This document shows positions 30,211 through 40,490 of a DNA stretch of 64,000 nucleotides, piece after piece; position 1 is the first letter of the stretch, and every line of letters starts with the position of its first letter. Origin of the DNA: Nematopogon swammerdamellus. Lineage: Eukaryota; Arthropoda; Insecta; Lepidoptera; Adelidae. The DNA lies in the NCBI GenBank assembly GCA_946902875.1, contig OX336343.1, positions 23,731,596-23,795,595 of the forward strand, in the 5' to 3' direction. The notes under the pieces are model-generated. The model saw only the letters and a program-made list of their open reading frames with translations, did not search any database and was not told where the DNA came from. A program made the translations under genes and the position numbers.

Positions 30211-30242
<32 letters not shown>

Positions 30243-30247
30243 TTATT

Positions 30248-30995
30248 ATATATTTTGCATTACAATGTAAAAGCAATAGCTATCGCCCAAACTGGCCTTG
30301 CGGCTGCTTCATGAGCAACAGATATATAAGTACTAATTTATTCCTATATAGTTACATTGTTTATACAAAGATTTATACATTACTACAATGAATGTTTGTT
30401 AAACTATCTACAAGCACAAAAAGTCGTCTATGCAACATTAATAAACCCAACACTAAACCGTCATTTATACATTAAATTTAACAACTCTCTGAGTACCCTC
30501 ACTTTCATGAATATCTCCACATCACAAATATCGAATTGCTGTTGCTAGGTCCATTTGTCGGCGACCGTCAAAGAATGGCAGATCACCACAGATCAGGCAC
30601 TAGGCACTTCTTCCCATTCCCTCTCTTTCTTAATATGTATATGTACACACGTGTGACATTACATGTATGTATATGTATTTGTATTTGTTATATGTATATT
30701 CTATACAATTAATTAGTAAGTATGTAAATAGATAAGCAAGTAAGTATATAACTGCAATTAATGTATATATATGGTGAGTGCCATTCAGTAGTAAAATAGT
30801 AATATACATCGTCTATTATTAAGTTTAGTAGTATGTGCTTCCGTGGAATGTACAGGTATATATGTATTGAAGGAAATTGATATGGATTTGTGTTTGTTTG
30901 AGTATAGTTAGTATTTCTCTATTAACAATTTTATATTAATAGTTAAAATGATCAGCACACTTTATGTCATTTTGTATATTTTAGTATAATTTAGA
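30248..30995 (-). other. LINE 3'UTR
   Basis: AT-rich, no frame. Contains 'tatatgtatatgta'-like low-complexity sequence. Confidence 0.7.
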
Positions 30996-33911
30996 TTACT
31001 GCATGACCGCAAGCATGACTTCCGTTTCCTCATAGTCATACTTCATCAGTACAGCTTTTACAAGACTGCGCAATTCGGTGAGTGTCATTGCATGTGTGTT
31101 ATATTGCTTGTCAATTTTATTGTATATAAAAGGAGCGAGAAACATTCTAAATCGTTGTGCCATTTTGGTTCTGGTTGCAGGCACATGCAAAAGGTGAGAA
31201 AAGCGAGTGCTATTAGTTCTTACCTCATCTTTCACCGTGCTTATTAGAGTATGGCATTTTATTACTATGTTTGCTATAAACAGCTTTCTTATACTTAGAA
31301 CCTGACATTCATTTAAAAGATCATATGTAGGATACCGAAACTGTTTCTTCATCATGACACGGAGTACTACTCGTTGAGCTCTCTCAATTGATAGCAGTGT
31401 GGTTTTTGCCGCACCACCCCAGGACGATATACAATAGGTCAGTCGAGACTGGCAAAGAGCTAAGTACACAGCACGTAGAGTATCAACGGTGAGTATATTG
31501 CGTAAGCGTTTAAATACATAGATCAATTTGCGTGTCTTGTTAGAAAGTTCCTCGATGTGGACATCCCAATTAATATTGTCATCTATAATTATTCCAAGAT
31601 ATCGTACATGTCTAACTCTAGCAATTTCTGTACACTTGCACACTGTATGTCGGATACTGTTGCCTTCTGGACATGTGTGCAAGTGTAGTTTATACTGCTC
31701 ATCAGGCGAGGTAGAACGGTTTATACTAAAAGCTAAGTGTTTAGTTTTTTGAACATTTAATGTAAGTAAGTTGACGTCCAACCACTTCTTAATGATTTTC
31801 ATCCCTGATTCTGCTTTTTTGTAGACATCATCCCAGGTTTTGTCAGTGAAAATGAGTGCTGTGTCGTCGGCGAACGTAAAAATTTTACAGTTGGGGATAA
31901 TTTTTTCACATAGCTCATTGATATACATGATAAAAAGGACTGGTCCTAAGACGCTTCCCTGTGGTACGCCAAAATTGACAGGTACCTCATTACTCACCAC
32001 ATCACCTATTCTGACGCATTGCTTTCGTTCATTGAGGTAGCTGCTAAACCACTCTAATGGCACGCCTCTGATACCGTAGTGCATTTCCATTTTTCTTAGC
32101 AATATTTTTTGGGATACGGTGTCAAATGCCTTGGCTAGGTCTAAGAAGAGGCCAAGGCATCGCTCTCCTTGGTCCAAACTTCCACTAACGCAATCTACAA
32201 GCCTACCTACTGCATCTTCAGTACTCCTTTTGTGTCGAAATCCGTGCTGGTTATTTGATAGTAAATCATGTTTTTCTAGATATTCTACTAGTCGTTCTTT
32301 AACAATTTTTTCCAAGATTTTGGAAAAAGTTGATAGCAGTGAAATAGGTCTGTAGTTAGAAGCGATCGTCTTGTCCCCAGCTTTGTGAATAGGTACTACA
32401 ACTGACTTCTTCAGCGCCCGTGGAAAAACGCCAGAAGAGAGACTTAAGTTTATGATGTATGTGAGTGGTTCCAGTAGAGATTGTTTGGTTTCTCGTATAA
32501 GCATAGAACTGATATTATCCCAACCTCCTGCACTTGTTATTTTGAGCGAGTCTATGATCTTTCCAACTTCGATTTGGTTGGTCGGAGCTAAGAAAAAAGA
32601 GTGCAACAGCGAACAAGAGCTGTGCACAGTATTAGCCAGTTCTTCTTCAGTTCTTTTCAGGTTATCCAGGTTATCTTTAGCCTTTGATACGCCAACATTT
32701 GCAAAGTAATTATTCACAGAGTTCGCCGAGGTTAATGGATCATCGTCTACAATCAAATCAGAAGATGACTTACTATATTTACCTGGCAAATAGGCTGCTT
32801 TTTTTATAAGTTCCCATTGTTTTTTAGAGTTATTTATATTTGATTGTAGTTCCTTTTCCATATATCTATTCTTGGCCGTCTTGGTTGCTCGATCACATAC
32901 ATTCCTATATGATTTGTATCTCCTTTGTAATTCGAAGTTTAGGGGATCTTTCCTTGCTTGTTTGTGTAGTCGATCACGTTTTTTGAGGCATCTAATAAGC
33001 CCAGGTGTAATCCAGCCTTTGAGGTTATTTTTTGATCTTGGAACCGTTCGTGTAGTAGTATTAGCATCGATATGATCCTTTAATATGTTTATAAGTATTT
33101 CAATACCTACATCAACATTGTTGCATTCTGTGACTCTGTTCCAGTTATAGTTCTGAAGTGAAGTCGCAATCGCTTTGTATTCTACAATTTTGACCTTACG
33201 GCATTGTGATTTCACATCTCTATAATTACCTAGGCACAGGATAATAGGATAGTGATCCGTTATAGACGTTTGACAGATCAAGGATTCTATACTATCCTTA
33301 CTTCTAACCATGATGTGATCCAAACAGGCCGTTTCCCTAGTTGGCTGCGTTATGGCTGGGAGAAGTCCATGTTCAGCAATTAGGCAGAGATATTTCTCTG
33401 CCCGGTGATCTTTGTTAGTATAGTTTATATTAATGTTCATGTCGCCCGTTAGAATTAAATTATCCCTGCAACTTAATATGGTAAGTGTTTCATTTAACGA
33501 GTCGAGGAAAGAGTCAATACAATTGAATCGCGGTGATCGGTATATGGAAACCAGAACTGTTTTATCGGAAAATTCAGTTATGAGACAATTAGCGTCCTGA
33601 AGGTTGGGTTCGCTTATTGAAACCGAGTGTTTAGAATGTACATAAATTACCACTCCCTCACTTTTGTTTTTGTTTTTTGATGTATGAAAGGAGGCATAAC
33701 CTTCTAGGCAGGGTATGAGAGTCTGTGCATTTAGCCAACATTCTGTCAAAATGATTACGTCAAAAACTATATCTAGTCGTTTAAGCAATACCACCAGATG
33801 ATCAAAGTTACGGTTGATGCTCCTAATATTTATTGTAATAGTTTTAATCTTGGTTTTTTTGGGTATCTTGTTTTTACAGTCTTCCGGTAAATGAGTTATG
33901 TGGGTATTCAC
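30996..33911 (-). CDS. LINE ORF2: endonuclease and reverse transcriptase
   Basis: 971 codons. Residues ~20-230 are an APE-type endonuclease: 'NIRSINRNFDHL', 'ILTECW' (catalytic E), 'TGDMNINI' (D/N), 'DHIMVRS' and 'ITDHYPIIL' (the DH pair). Residues ~470-790 are reverse transcriptase: 'NYRPISLLSTFSKILEK', 'LFLDLAKAFDTV', 'GVPQGSVLGPVLF' near 650 and the catalytic 'FADDTALIF' near 680. The C-terminus (~850-971) lacks an RNase H motif by eye. It nicks target DNA and primes cDNA synthesis there. The frame is open 18 codons upstream of 33911 but has no ATG; the listed start is GTG, so initiation may be by reinitiation or at a mutated ATG. No stop or frameshift interrupts it. Confidence 0.93.
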   Translation of the reverse strand: MNTHITHLPEDCKNKIPKKTKIKTITINIRSINRNFDHLVVLLKRLDIVFDVIILTECWLNAQTLIPCLEGYASFHTSKNKNKSEGVVIYVHSKHSVSISEPNLQDANCLITEFSDKTVLVSIYRSPRFNCIDSFLDSLNETLTILSCRDNLILTGDMNININYTNKDHRAEKYLCLIAEHGLLPAITQPTRETACLDHIMVRSKDSIESLICQTSITDHYPIILCLGNYRDVKSQCRKVKIVEYKAIATSLQNYNWNRVTECNNVDVGIEILINILKDHIDANTTTRTVPRSKNNLKGWITPGLIRCLKKRDRLHKQARKDPLNFELQRRYKSYRNVCDRATKTAKNRYMEKELQSNINNSKKQWELIKKAAYLPGKYSKSSSDLIVDDDPLTSANSVNNYFANVGVSKAKDNLDNLKRTEEELANTVHSSCSLLHSFFLAPTNQIEVGKIIDSLKITSAGGWDNISSMLIRETKQSLLEPLTYIINLSLSSGVFPRALKKSVVVPIHKAGDKTIASNYRPISLLSTFSKILEKIVKERLVEYLEKHDLLSNNQHGFRHKRSTEDAVGRLVDCVSGSLDQGERCLGLFLDLAKAFDTVSQKILLRKMEMHYGIRGVPLEWFSSYLNERKQCVRIGDVVSNEVPVNFGVPQGSVLGPVLFIMYINELCEKIIPNCKIFTFADDTALIFTDKTWDDVYKKAESGMKIIKKWLDVNLLTLNVQKTKHLAFSINRSTSPDEQYKLHLHTCPEGNSIRHTVCKCTEIARVRHVRYLGIIIDDNINWDVHIEELSNKTRKLIYVFKRLRNILTVDTLRAVYLALCQSRLTYCISSWGGAAKTTLLSIERAQRVVLRVMMKKQFRYPTYDLLNECQVLSIRKLFIANIVIKCHTLISTVKDEVRTNSTRFSHLLHVPATRTKMAQRFRMFLAPFIYNKIDKQYNTHAMTLTELRSLVKAVLMKYDYEETEVMLAVMQ

Positions 33912-33948
33912 GACATCGATATTTTCAATGTCATTTTCAATATCTTCA

Positions 33949-34701
33949 TTAAAATTGAATTTTAAGGCGAGATTTCATTATTCTGGTGATAGTCAGTTTG
34001 GTAATTTTAGTAATTGACAGTTCGATGGTAAAACTGATAGTTTCAGTTGAAATTGGTATAATAATATAAGTAGTAATATTATAGTGTTCCATTTCAAGGC
34101 ATATGGCTGTAAGTAGTACACATCTAATAATGTATTGAATGGCAAGCAATATTTTCTGAATTACTTGTAATAATTGCAATTTTAGGAGTGATTCCATGAT
34201 TAGTAAGTTGCGGTATTTGTTATGATAAGTGGATTCCATGAGTAGGCACAATGAAATCTGAGTATAGGTTGGTGAGTTTCTTTTTACATTTATAATAAGA
34301 CTTAATTTACTAACTTCTTTTAAATCGTCAGTACCAATAGATTTAATAAGATGTACATGACAAACAATACGAGACACATGCAATACCACAAGTTGAGTAA
34401 TCTTAAATTGTGAGTGAGTGCAACCATAGGTACTTATACACAAACATATAAAATCAACATGAATCCATAACAATAAAATGCAGGTTTTGCATTTTGAAGA
34501 TATTATAAGAGAACAAGGAAGAAAAAGAAAAATGTGTTGTGTCGTACCTGCCGTGATCTCCACTCTTTGACAAGTCATTAACCCATTGAAACCGGTTATC
34601 AGTATCAGATCTACGACGACGAAAGTGTTATCTGTATAAACGCAAATCCTACTATGCGTCAGCGCCGCTATACGTCTCTTTCGACTTATACATTTCTCCA
34701 A
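33949..34701 (-). CDS. Open frame in the LINE inter-ORF spacer, function unknown
   Basis: 250 codons from an ATG that overlaps the end of ORF1 by about 50 bases, ending 16 codons before the first ORF2 codons. The product would be Ile/Thr/Leu-rich with several hydrophobic stretches ('FLFLPCSLIISSKCKTCILL') and no domain I know. LINEs of this type usually have only two ORFs. A stop-free run this long is unlikely by chance in AT-rich sequence, but the other two frames contain many stops and the composition is not typical of a folded protein. I give it as an observation, not as a proven gene. Confidence 0.25.
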   Translation of the reverse strand: MEKCISRKRRIAALTHSRICVYTDNTFVVVDLILITGFNGLMTCQRVEITAGTTQHIFLFLPCSLIISSKCKTCILLLWIHVDFICLCISTYGCTHSQFKITQLVVLHVSRIVCHVHLIKSIGTDDLKEVSKLSLIINVKRNSPTYTQISLCLLMESTYHNKYRNLLIMESLLKLQLLQVIQKILLAIQYIIRCVLLTAICLEMEHYNITTYIIIPISTETISFTIELSITKITKLTITRIMKSRLKIQF

Positions 34702-35803
34702 GTTGTGGCCCCCTAAAATTTGCCATCCCTTTCTCTTCGGTGTTGCTCTCGGAAGTAGTAGATTTTCGAAAAAATCTTTCGAAGTCTTTTTCCGTTTTAA
34801 TTATGCGAGCGGGTTCAGATTTGGAGTCGGTTTTTTTCATGTAAACTTGCCCGTTTTTTGTCCAGACAAATTCTATCCCATTGGAGTGGCCGAATTCTTT
34901 TGCACGCGACAAGAGTTGTTTTCGCCTTTTCGTAAGTAGTTGGTTTATGAACACTGAATTACCGGTTTCTCCACCTATAATTTCGTTAGATTTCAACCCG
35001 ATTTTTCCTTCAATTTTCCTCTTTTTATTTGATTCCTTTGCACACGACAGGAATTTTTCCTTTGCTTGCTCTGTAGTGAACTGGATTATGATATCTCGCT
35101 GAGTTAATTGTCCGGTCGGACGACGAACAGCAGCGATTTCTGTCGACGATACAGCGCACCCAATAACCTTCGCCACTCGATCTAGTACATGTATAACATT
35201 TTCTTGGGGTGCGGACGGGATTCCCTTTACCTCCACAAATGTGCTCAGCATCTCTTGACGTAGGTCCTCATTTTCTACTTGTAGTTTGTTAATCTGCTGA
35301 GAGATTTCGTTAGTTACGCTGGTAGCCTTTTCCAGGCTGGAGATACGACCTTTTTGCATTTGTAAATCTGATTCCAATTCTTGCATCTTGTCACCGAGAA
35401 ACTCAAGCGAGGCTTTGACTTCTTTTTGCTCTTTCCGCATCTCCGTCTGACCCTCCAGCAGCTTGGCTATGTCTCTCTGAATCTGAAGTAGGACATCGTT
35501 TCTTACTGCGGTCGAGGTCGCGTCGTCCTTTGCGGTTTCCAGATTAGGTGAGCTTTGTACAGGGTTTAGTTTTGTCAGATCAGTTGTGGTGAGAGCAGGA
35601 GGCGGTTTCCCATAGCGTTTTTCAATTCCACAGCACGGTCCTTGGTACACTGCCTTTACTGATGCTCTCATTTTCCTGAAGTTTATCTCGCTGATGCCTG
35701 CGCAGTTGAAGTGGTAGCCCCTCATGCAGACGCAGCAGTTGAGTCCATCTTCTTCCAGGATATCGGTCTCGCATCTGGCGCATTTGTTGATATTTTGCTG
35801 CAT
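34652..35803 (-). CDS. LINE ORF1: PHD finger, coiled coil, FP25K-like domain
   Basis: 383 codons from ATG at 35803. Residues 8-51 form a PHD/C4HC3-type zinc finger: C8-x2-C11, C23/C24-x-C26, H31-x2-C34 and a distal 'GPCC'. Residues ~115-195 are a heptad-rich coiled coil ('KVEAS', 'LQMQKGRISSLEKA', 'INKLQVENEDLRQEM'-type). Residues ~195-345 resemble the baculovirus FP25K-like domain found in insect LINE ORF1 and related proteins: 'VEVKGIPSAPQENVIHVLD'-like start, 'REIIIQF'-like strand, 'VFINQLLTKRRKQLLSRAKE' and 'FVWTKNGQVYMKK'. It probably trimerises and binds the LINE RNA. It is followed by a 740-bp spacer before ORF2. Intact, no frameshift. Confidence 0.9.
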   Translation of the reverse strand: MQQNINKCARCETDILEEDGLNCCVCMRGYHFNCAGISEINFRKMRASVKAVYQGPCCGIEKRYGKPPPALTTTDLTKLNPVQSSPNLETAKDDATSTAVRNDVLLQIQRDIAKLLEGQTEMRKEQKEVKASLEFLGDKMQELESDLQMQKGRISSLEKATSVTNEISQQINKLQVENEDLRQEMLSTFVEVKGIPSAPQENVIHVLDRVAKVIGCAVSSTEIAAVRRPTGQLTQRDIIIQFTTEQAKEKFLSCAKESNKKRKIEGKIGLKSNEIIGGETGNSVFINQLLTKRRKQLLSRAKEFGHSNGIEFVWTKNGQVYMKKTDSKSEPARIIKTEKDFERFFRKSTTSESNTEEKGMANFRGPQLGEMYKSKETYSGADA

Positions 35804-36080
35804 TGTAGTTTATAGGTAAGTAGGTATATATAGGTTGTGTTAAAGTGAAGCACGACGCTGTTGCAGTTGGTGACGTAACAGCACACTCCTCCGACAGTGC
35901 AATCGGTGTAGGTGGGTAAGTATTAAGGTGGGTATTTGTATTGATATAGCAGCAGGCTGGAGTAAGTTTTTTGTCTTACTGTACGCAGAGCTGTCGTTGG
36001 AGGGGCACCTGTTGACTGACACGTCCAACGCTCGCGCCGTTTCGAACGTGAATGATGATAGATACAACATAACATATAGA
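35804..36080 (-). promoter_or_regulatory. LINE 5'UTR / internal promoter region
   Basis: Moderately GC-rich segment between the ORF1 ATG and the minisatellite junction, with 'cgctcgcgccgtttcgaacg' near 36030-36050. LINEs of this group carry an internal promoter here; no element was identified. Confidence 0.5.
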
Positions 36081-36475
36081 ACATAAGATGATAGCCTGTA
36101 ATTCGAACAAGGTAAGGTGATAGGCCTGTAGTTCGAAGAAGGTAAGATGATAGGCTTGTAGTAGGAACAAGGTAAGGTGATAGACCTATAGTTCGAACAA
36201 GGTACATAAGATGATAGCCTGTAATTCGAACAAGGTAAGATGATAGGCATGTAGTTCGAACAAGGTAAGGTGATAGACCTGTAGTTGGAACAAGGTACAT
36301 AAGATGATAGCCTGTAATTCGAACAAGGTAAGATGATAGGCATGTAGTTCGAACAAGGTAAGGTGATAGACCTGTAGTTGGAACAAGGTACATAAGATGA
36401 TAGCCTGTAATTCGAACAAGGTAAGATGATAGGCTTGTAGTTCGAACAAAGTAAAATGATAGGCCTGTAAAAGAC
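36081..36475. repeat. Minisatellite, right-hand continuation
   Basis: About 12 further monomers of the array at 27840-30210, including three successive 93-bp-type units, showing that the LINE interrupted one array. The right end degenerates ('acaaagtaaaatgataggcc'). Confidence 0.95.
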
Positions 36476-36990
36476 CCTGACGTGATTGGACCCAAATTGT
36501 ACGAAAATGTTCCTGATACAATAAAATCAATAAATAGTCACAATGTGTTCCAGAGTCAGCTGAAAATATCCATTTTATAAGTTAAGTGAATTTTTTTCAT
36601 ACTGTAAATAAAAATCCTGCTGACTTTGATAATTCAAATTGTTTATATGCATAAACACAAATTTTATTAATAACTTGACTGAACCCTATGTTCTTTGTTT
36701 TGTATTTTATTATCTTTTTTAATGGGTATATTTTTGACTTAGTATTTTTAATTTTTTGCTAAGATATAGTATGTTATATTTAAAACAATGAAAACTTAGT
36801 ATGTAAGTTATATTTAAAAAAAGCTCTGTACGGTTTCTTACCCGGTTCTTCCTTATAGATTGCACTACTGAACGGGACATCACAAAAAATTATGACGAAC
36901 CATACTGAATATGCATATGTCTCAATGAAATATTGTTATTGTTGTGTGTTCTTTATGGCGAAATAAATATCTGAATCTGAATCTGAATCT
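36476..36990 (+). pseudogene. LINE C-terminal fragment with (tgaatc)n tail
   Basis: The plus strand reads 'IGPKLYENVPDTIKSINSHN' then 'VFQSQLK', the 'LYN.LP..I+.......F+..LK' block found near the end of many transposon and LINE ORFs. The 3' end is 'atggcgaaataaatatctga' followed by 'atctgaatctgaatctg'. It is inserted in the minisatellite. Confidence 0.6.
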
Positions 36991-37065
36991 GTAGTTCGAA
37001 AAAGATAAGATGGTAGGCCTGTAGCTTAAACAAGGTAAGAAGATAGGTCTGTAGTTTGAACGCTA
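36991..37065. repeat. Degenerate minisatellite monomers
   Basis: 'gtaggcctgtagcttaaaca' and 'gataggtctgtagtttgaac' are diverged monomers, marking the true right edge of the array. Confidence 0.8.
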
Positions 37066-37516
37066 TCCGTGGTTTCGAAATCTCTAAAGCTCGTTCACTA
37101 AACTGCACAATGCGGACTTACAAGTGTAAATTCACTACCCGTATTTACATGTCGACGGCTGGGCTCCGCTTCGCAGTGCAATATAATGGAGTTTAGATCT
37201 GGAGGAATATCTCCAGATCTCCTCTGGAGTTGGGAGACAAGGTGCGCGCTCGATACGCGAATGAAAGTCTAGCGAATCGTAGTCGAGCCAGCTACCATTT
37301 GAATAATTTGACCAGTCGAGTGGAAGACGGCGGCGGCGGCGGTGCGACACTAATGATGCTAAACCTGGCCCGACCAATTGTACAAACATGTACACATATT
37401 GTGGTGTTTGACTTCAGACGGAGTTGGGTTTAGAGAACCCAATGATTACAACGATACGACAGTCTCAGTAAAGTCAGATAATATAATCTTTATTCCATCC
37501 ATTCTTCTGATTTTTT
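37066..37516. other. Unassigned stretch with a GC-rich core
   Basis: 'gacggcggcggcggcggtgc' at 37327 and a short inverted repeat 'agatctggaggaatatctcc' at 37195. The minus frame 37395-37135 is open but unrecognised. Confidence 0.3.
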
Positions 37517-37519
37517 TTA

Positions 37520-37705
37520 CTAGATTTTGCCCGCGACTTCCTCCGCATAGCCTATGTCCACCCCGAAGGTTCATTCTAAATATTAGTCAAAGAAAGAAAA
37601 GAAAAGAATGTTTAAAATCGTATTAAAATAGTATTTTCGGAGATTACCTCCCACATCCAAACTTACAAACTTACAAACTTTACCTCTTTATAATATTTGT
37701 GTAGA
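37520..37705 (-). mobile_element. Short non-autonomous Helitron
   Basis: Minus strand: 5' end 'cacaaatattataaagaggt' with 'aaagtttgtaagtttgtaag', 3' end 'gaggaagtcgcgggcaaaat' and 'ctag' at 37520-37523. Same family as 43403-43566. Confidence 0.75.
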
Positions 37706-38109
37706 AGTGTAGATGTTAACCAACATGGGTCGATGTGCCGAATGAACACTGGTGCAAACGGCAGAGACACAATAACTTCTCACCACGAAACCACTCAGTG
37801 AGACTAGCTAGGCTGTCTAGTCAGTTAATACGACATTTGAATACACCCAGCTTAAAAGGACTCGGGAAATACCGGAAGACAGTTCCACACCCTCAAAGAA
37901 CGCGACACAGAAATGATTTTGAGAACTGATTAGTTCTCAGGAAGCCTAATATCAACAATAAAAGGGTGCTGAGTCTCTCTGCGACGAGTGCTGAGGAGAT
38001 AGGACTGGTGGCTGGTATTATCGGGTGCATATGATTTTATCACCTACACACACACGCAAGGCGAGATTTAACGGACAATTAATACTTGCCTACAAATAAG
38101 TAATATAAC
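37706..38109. other. Unassigned stretch
   Basis: Resembles the segment 41320-41440 ('gtagaccaacatgggtggct' there, 'gttaaccaacatgggtcgat' here), so a low-copy dispersed repeat may be present. Confidence 0.35.
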
Positions 38110-38250
38110 AAAAATATTATGCCCGAAGGTGTGACGACATCCAAAGGAAAGTCTCCGGTATGGCACTGTCTCGTATATGAAATTAGCTGGCTGGTGCATG
38201 CGCTCTGGGTCTTCTGGCTCAGCCAACCAATACTGGATTGCGTAAAAACC
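38110..38250 (+). mobile_element. SINE-B 3' fragment
   Basis: 'ggaaagtctccggtatggca' to 'aatactggattgcgtaaaaa', diverged. Confidence 0.55.
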
Positions 38251-38545
38251 ATAGAGAAATAATACACGGAGGGAAATAATATCTTCCTTTATACGTCTAT
38301 GGTAAAAATAAACATTATTCTAGTCTACTATTAGTTGGGTGTCCCGGTGAGTGTGCCAGGTTGAAGGTGTCGGCTGGTGCAGGTAGTAACTAAATCGGTG
38401 ATGTACGAGATGGGAGATCCTGCCAGCACTTCAGTTAGCACCTTGTAGGGTGACCAGACTGCACCCGCTCCACACCCCTCTAGAGTAACATTTTCGATGA
38501 TATTCGAAATGCATTCGGAGGAATACTTTCAATCTATCTGCCTAC

Positions 38546-38640
38546 CAAAGAGTTTGTATTACGTCGCTGCGCTCCTTTTACTAACTTTTTTTTAGTATTT
38601 ATTTTCTAAAGGAGCGCAGCGACGTAATACCAACTCTTTG
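38546..38640. repeat. Inverted repeat, arms ~34 bp
   Basis: 'caaagagtttgtattacgtc' + 'gctgcgctcctttta' at 38546-38580 and its near-exact complement at 38607-38640, with a T-rich loop. Confidence 0.85.
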
Positions 38641-38719
38641 CTGCAGTTCCATCTTATAGACCAGCTTACTGCTCGGATTAGATCGTCTTACTTCTGGAAG
38701 AGCGTATGTAAAACAACAA

Positions 38720-38905
38720 ATTTTCTACCTTCCCTAATCTTGCTAGGTGGTAGGGTGTAACACGTACGGATTGATGCCACCGCACTCAATGAAAGTGTGT
38801 CGAAAGCATTATGAAAATGGTTCGTATTTTCCGTGTAGTTTAATGTATTCGGCAAAACCAAAGGGCTGACACGTCGCGGCACCTAGTTCACTAAGTTGTG
38901 ATGAA
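38720..38905 (+). mobile_element. Degenerate SINE-A body
   Basis: 'tgctaggtggtagggtgtaa', 'gatgccaccgcactcaatga' and 'cacctagttcactaagttg' survive; no head and no A tail. Confidence 0.6.
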
Positions 38906-39483
38906 CTGACATCGGGTGTATATGATGTGTACAGATGTATCTAACGATATCACAAACTATTTACGTGTCTAAATTAGTGTGTTCACTACATCCATTTCAT
39001 CTTTACGCTAAATATTTCTTCCTGCAGTGGAAAAATCAAAGAATTAGTAGTGCGTAAAAATGGTACCATTCCCAGTCCAAAGTATTGTCACCCTAAATAA
39101 AAGTAATCGAGCGCCTAAAATATAAAGCACGTCACACACGACGAAGATATCACGACGAAGATATAAAACATATCTTAGGGCATATTTCACAAATCGCTCA
39201 CCATAAAATCATTTGAGGCATCACGCAAAACGAAGACAATATGGAATGTCCACGGGCCATGGGCATCGTTAGGCTACTTATGAATGGCTCGGTGACACAT
39301 AAAAAAAGTCGCGCTTTCAATAAAATCGAAAGATATGGAAATAAAAACGTAACATTTTGTATTGAGAATGTATTGGTTTCATAATATTATCGTATCTTAG
39401 TTGTGTCAAAAAATAGGTACATTAATAGTAGTAACGTACAGAAAGATCACTTTACAAAGATATATAAATAATTATGTCAAATG

Positions 39484-39888
39484 TCAGCCTCGATAGCTTT
39501 GTCAGCCTCGATAGCTCAGTGGTGCAGACAGTCAACTGTCGCTATTGAATGTTAAGCAACGCTGGGTGCGGTCAGTACTTGGATGGGTGACCGCTGACCG
39601 TTGGAGGCTGACCGAGGTTCGGATTCCTCGTAAAAAACTGTAGGACCCTTCCCTCCTAATCTTACTTGGTGGTAGGGTTAACCCACCCGGGTTGGTACCA
39701 CCGCACTGAATGAAACGCCGGTTCCAACGACTATGTAAATAGTTTGTGTTTTCCGACCAGTTCAGTGTAGCCGGCACGATCAAAGGGGGAAGCACTGACA
39801 TGGCACCTAGTTCACCCGGTGTTATGGGCTGACATCACGGACGTTGTAGGTGATGTAGCCAACCGTGTCAGTTTCCATAAAAAAAAAA
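39484..39888 (+). mobile_element. SINE-A, full-length, with reiterated 5' end
   Basis: The first 15 bases 'gtcagcctcgatagct' occur twice (39484 and 39501) before the complete tRNA/5S head, body and A tail. Closest to the copy at 18838. Confidence 0.9.
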
Positions 39889-39889
39889 T

Positions 39890-40490
39890 TTAATCTAGAC
39901 CTAAAAATAACTAAATTAATTATAAAAATAAATCTAACTATTAATAAAAATAGTCGTCCATAGGGATCATAGGCATGGTCCCCATGACTGAAGCGGCGTT
40001 CCCCCTCTGGATCCCCAGGCTGATCCGCTGCTAGAAATGCGCCCGGGCACGGTGGTGCCCAAACGCGTCAATGAGTAGTTTTCCCAATTTCTTGGAAAAA
40101 CTGATCGCGTCCGGGCTCCATGCCCCAAGAGTCTCTACAGCAAAGGCCACAAACTCATAGTTATTCTTGAGTTGGTTGTATTTGGCATGTTTAACCGATT
40201 GGGCCTTTGCTGCAGCAAAACCGGCCACCCGAGATGAGCTCACCATGTGACTGGGGGCGAAGGTGTCCGCACACGTCGCATCACAAACCAAAGCCCTCCC
40301 GCACACCCACGGCAACAGAGTGACTCCGTCCGGCCTCTTACCATCCGACCTAGATAGGCCAGGTGGTTCGAGTGCACTCGGGATGTTGGCTGATGCTAGG
40401 GAGCGCCTGATGATGTTGTTGATGGCAGCGTGGCTAGACAGCCTGCCGGCACTCCTGGAGCATGAAAGGCCGTGATGCCCGAGTGCATCA
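39890..40490 (-). pseudogene. 5'-truncated LINE, C-terminal ORF
   Basis: Minus frame to 40031 encodes 'VDALGHHGLSCSRSAGRLSS', 'HAAINNIIRRSLASANIPSA', 'EPPGLSRSDGKRPDGVTLLP', 'WVCGRALVCDATCADTFAPS' and 'FVAFAVETLGAWSPDA'. The GLSC...H pattern and the 'D..RPDG' block form a conserved C-terminal domain of some invertebrate LINEs; its role is unknown to me. A stop at about 40031 precedes the remaining 'RGNAASVMGTMP' part, in the same frame, so the tail is mutated. Confidence 0.7.

Larger units (their letters stand above)
30211..36080 (-). mobile_element. Full-length LINE (CR1/Jockey-type), ~5.87 kb
   Basis: Minus strand order: 5'UTR (36080-35804), ORF1, 740-bp spacer, ORF2, 3'UTR, and A tail seen as 26 T at 30211-30236 with AATAAA (30242-30247) just before it. 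It sits inside the minisatellite: 'aaggtaca' on the left and 'acataagatg' on the right restore a monomer, giving a target duplication of only 3 bp ('aca'). Neither ORF has an internal stop, so the copy is young and may be competent. Confidence 0.9.

Noticed and set aside
27707..30211. 834-codon minus frame as a repeat protein gene
   Set aside because: It is read through a minisatellite whose unit lengths are multiples of three; a second frame is open as well, and there is no domain, promoter or codon signal.
34652..35803. ORF1 as a host PHD-finger gene
   Set aside because: Its position directly upstream of an intact LINE ORF2 on the same strand, between a 5'UTR and the spacer, and its FP25K-like C-terminus identify it as LINE ORF1.
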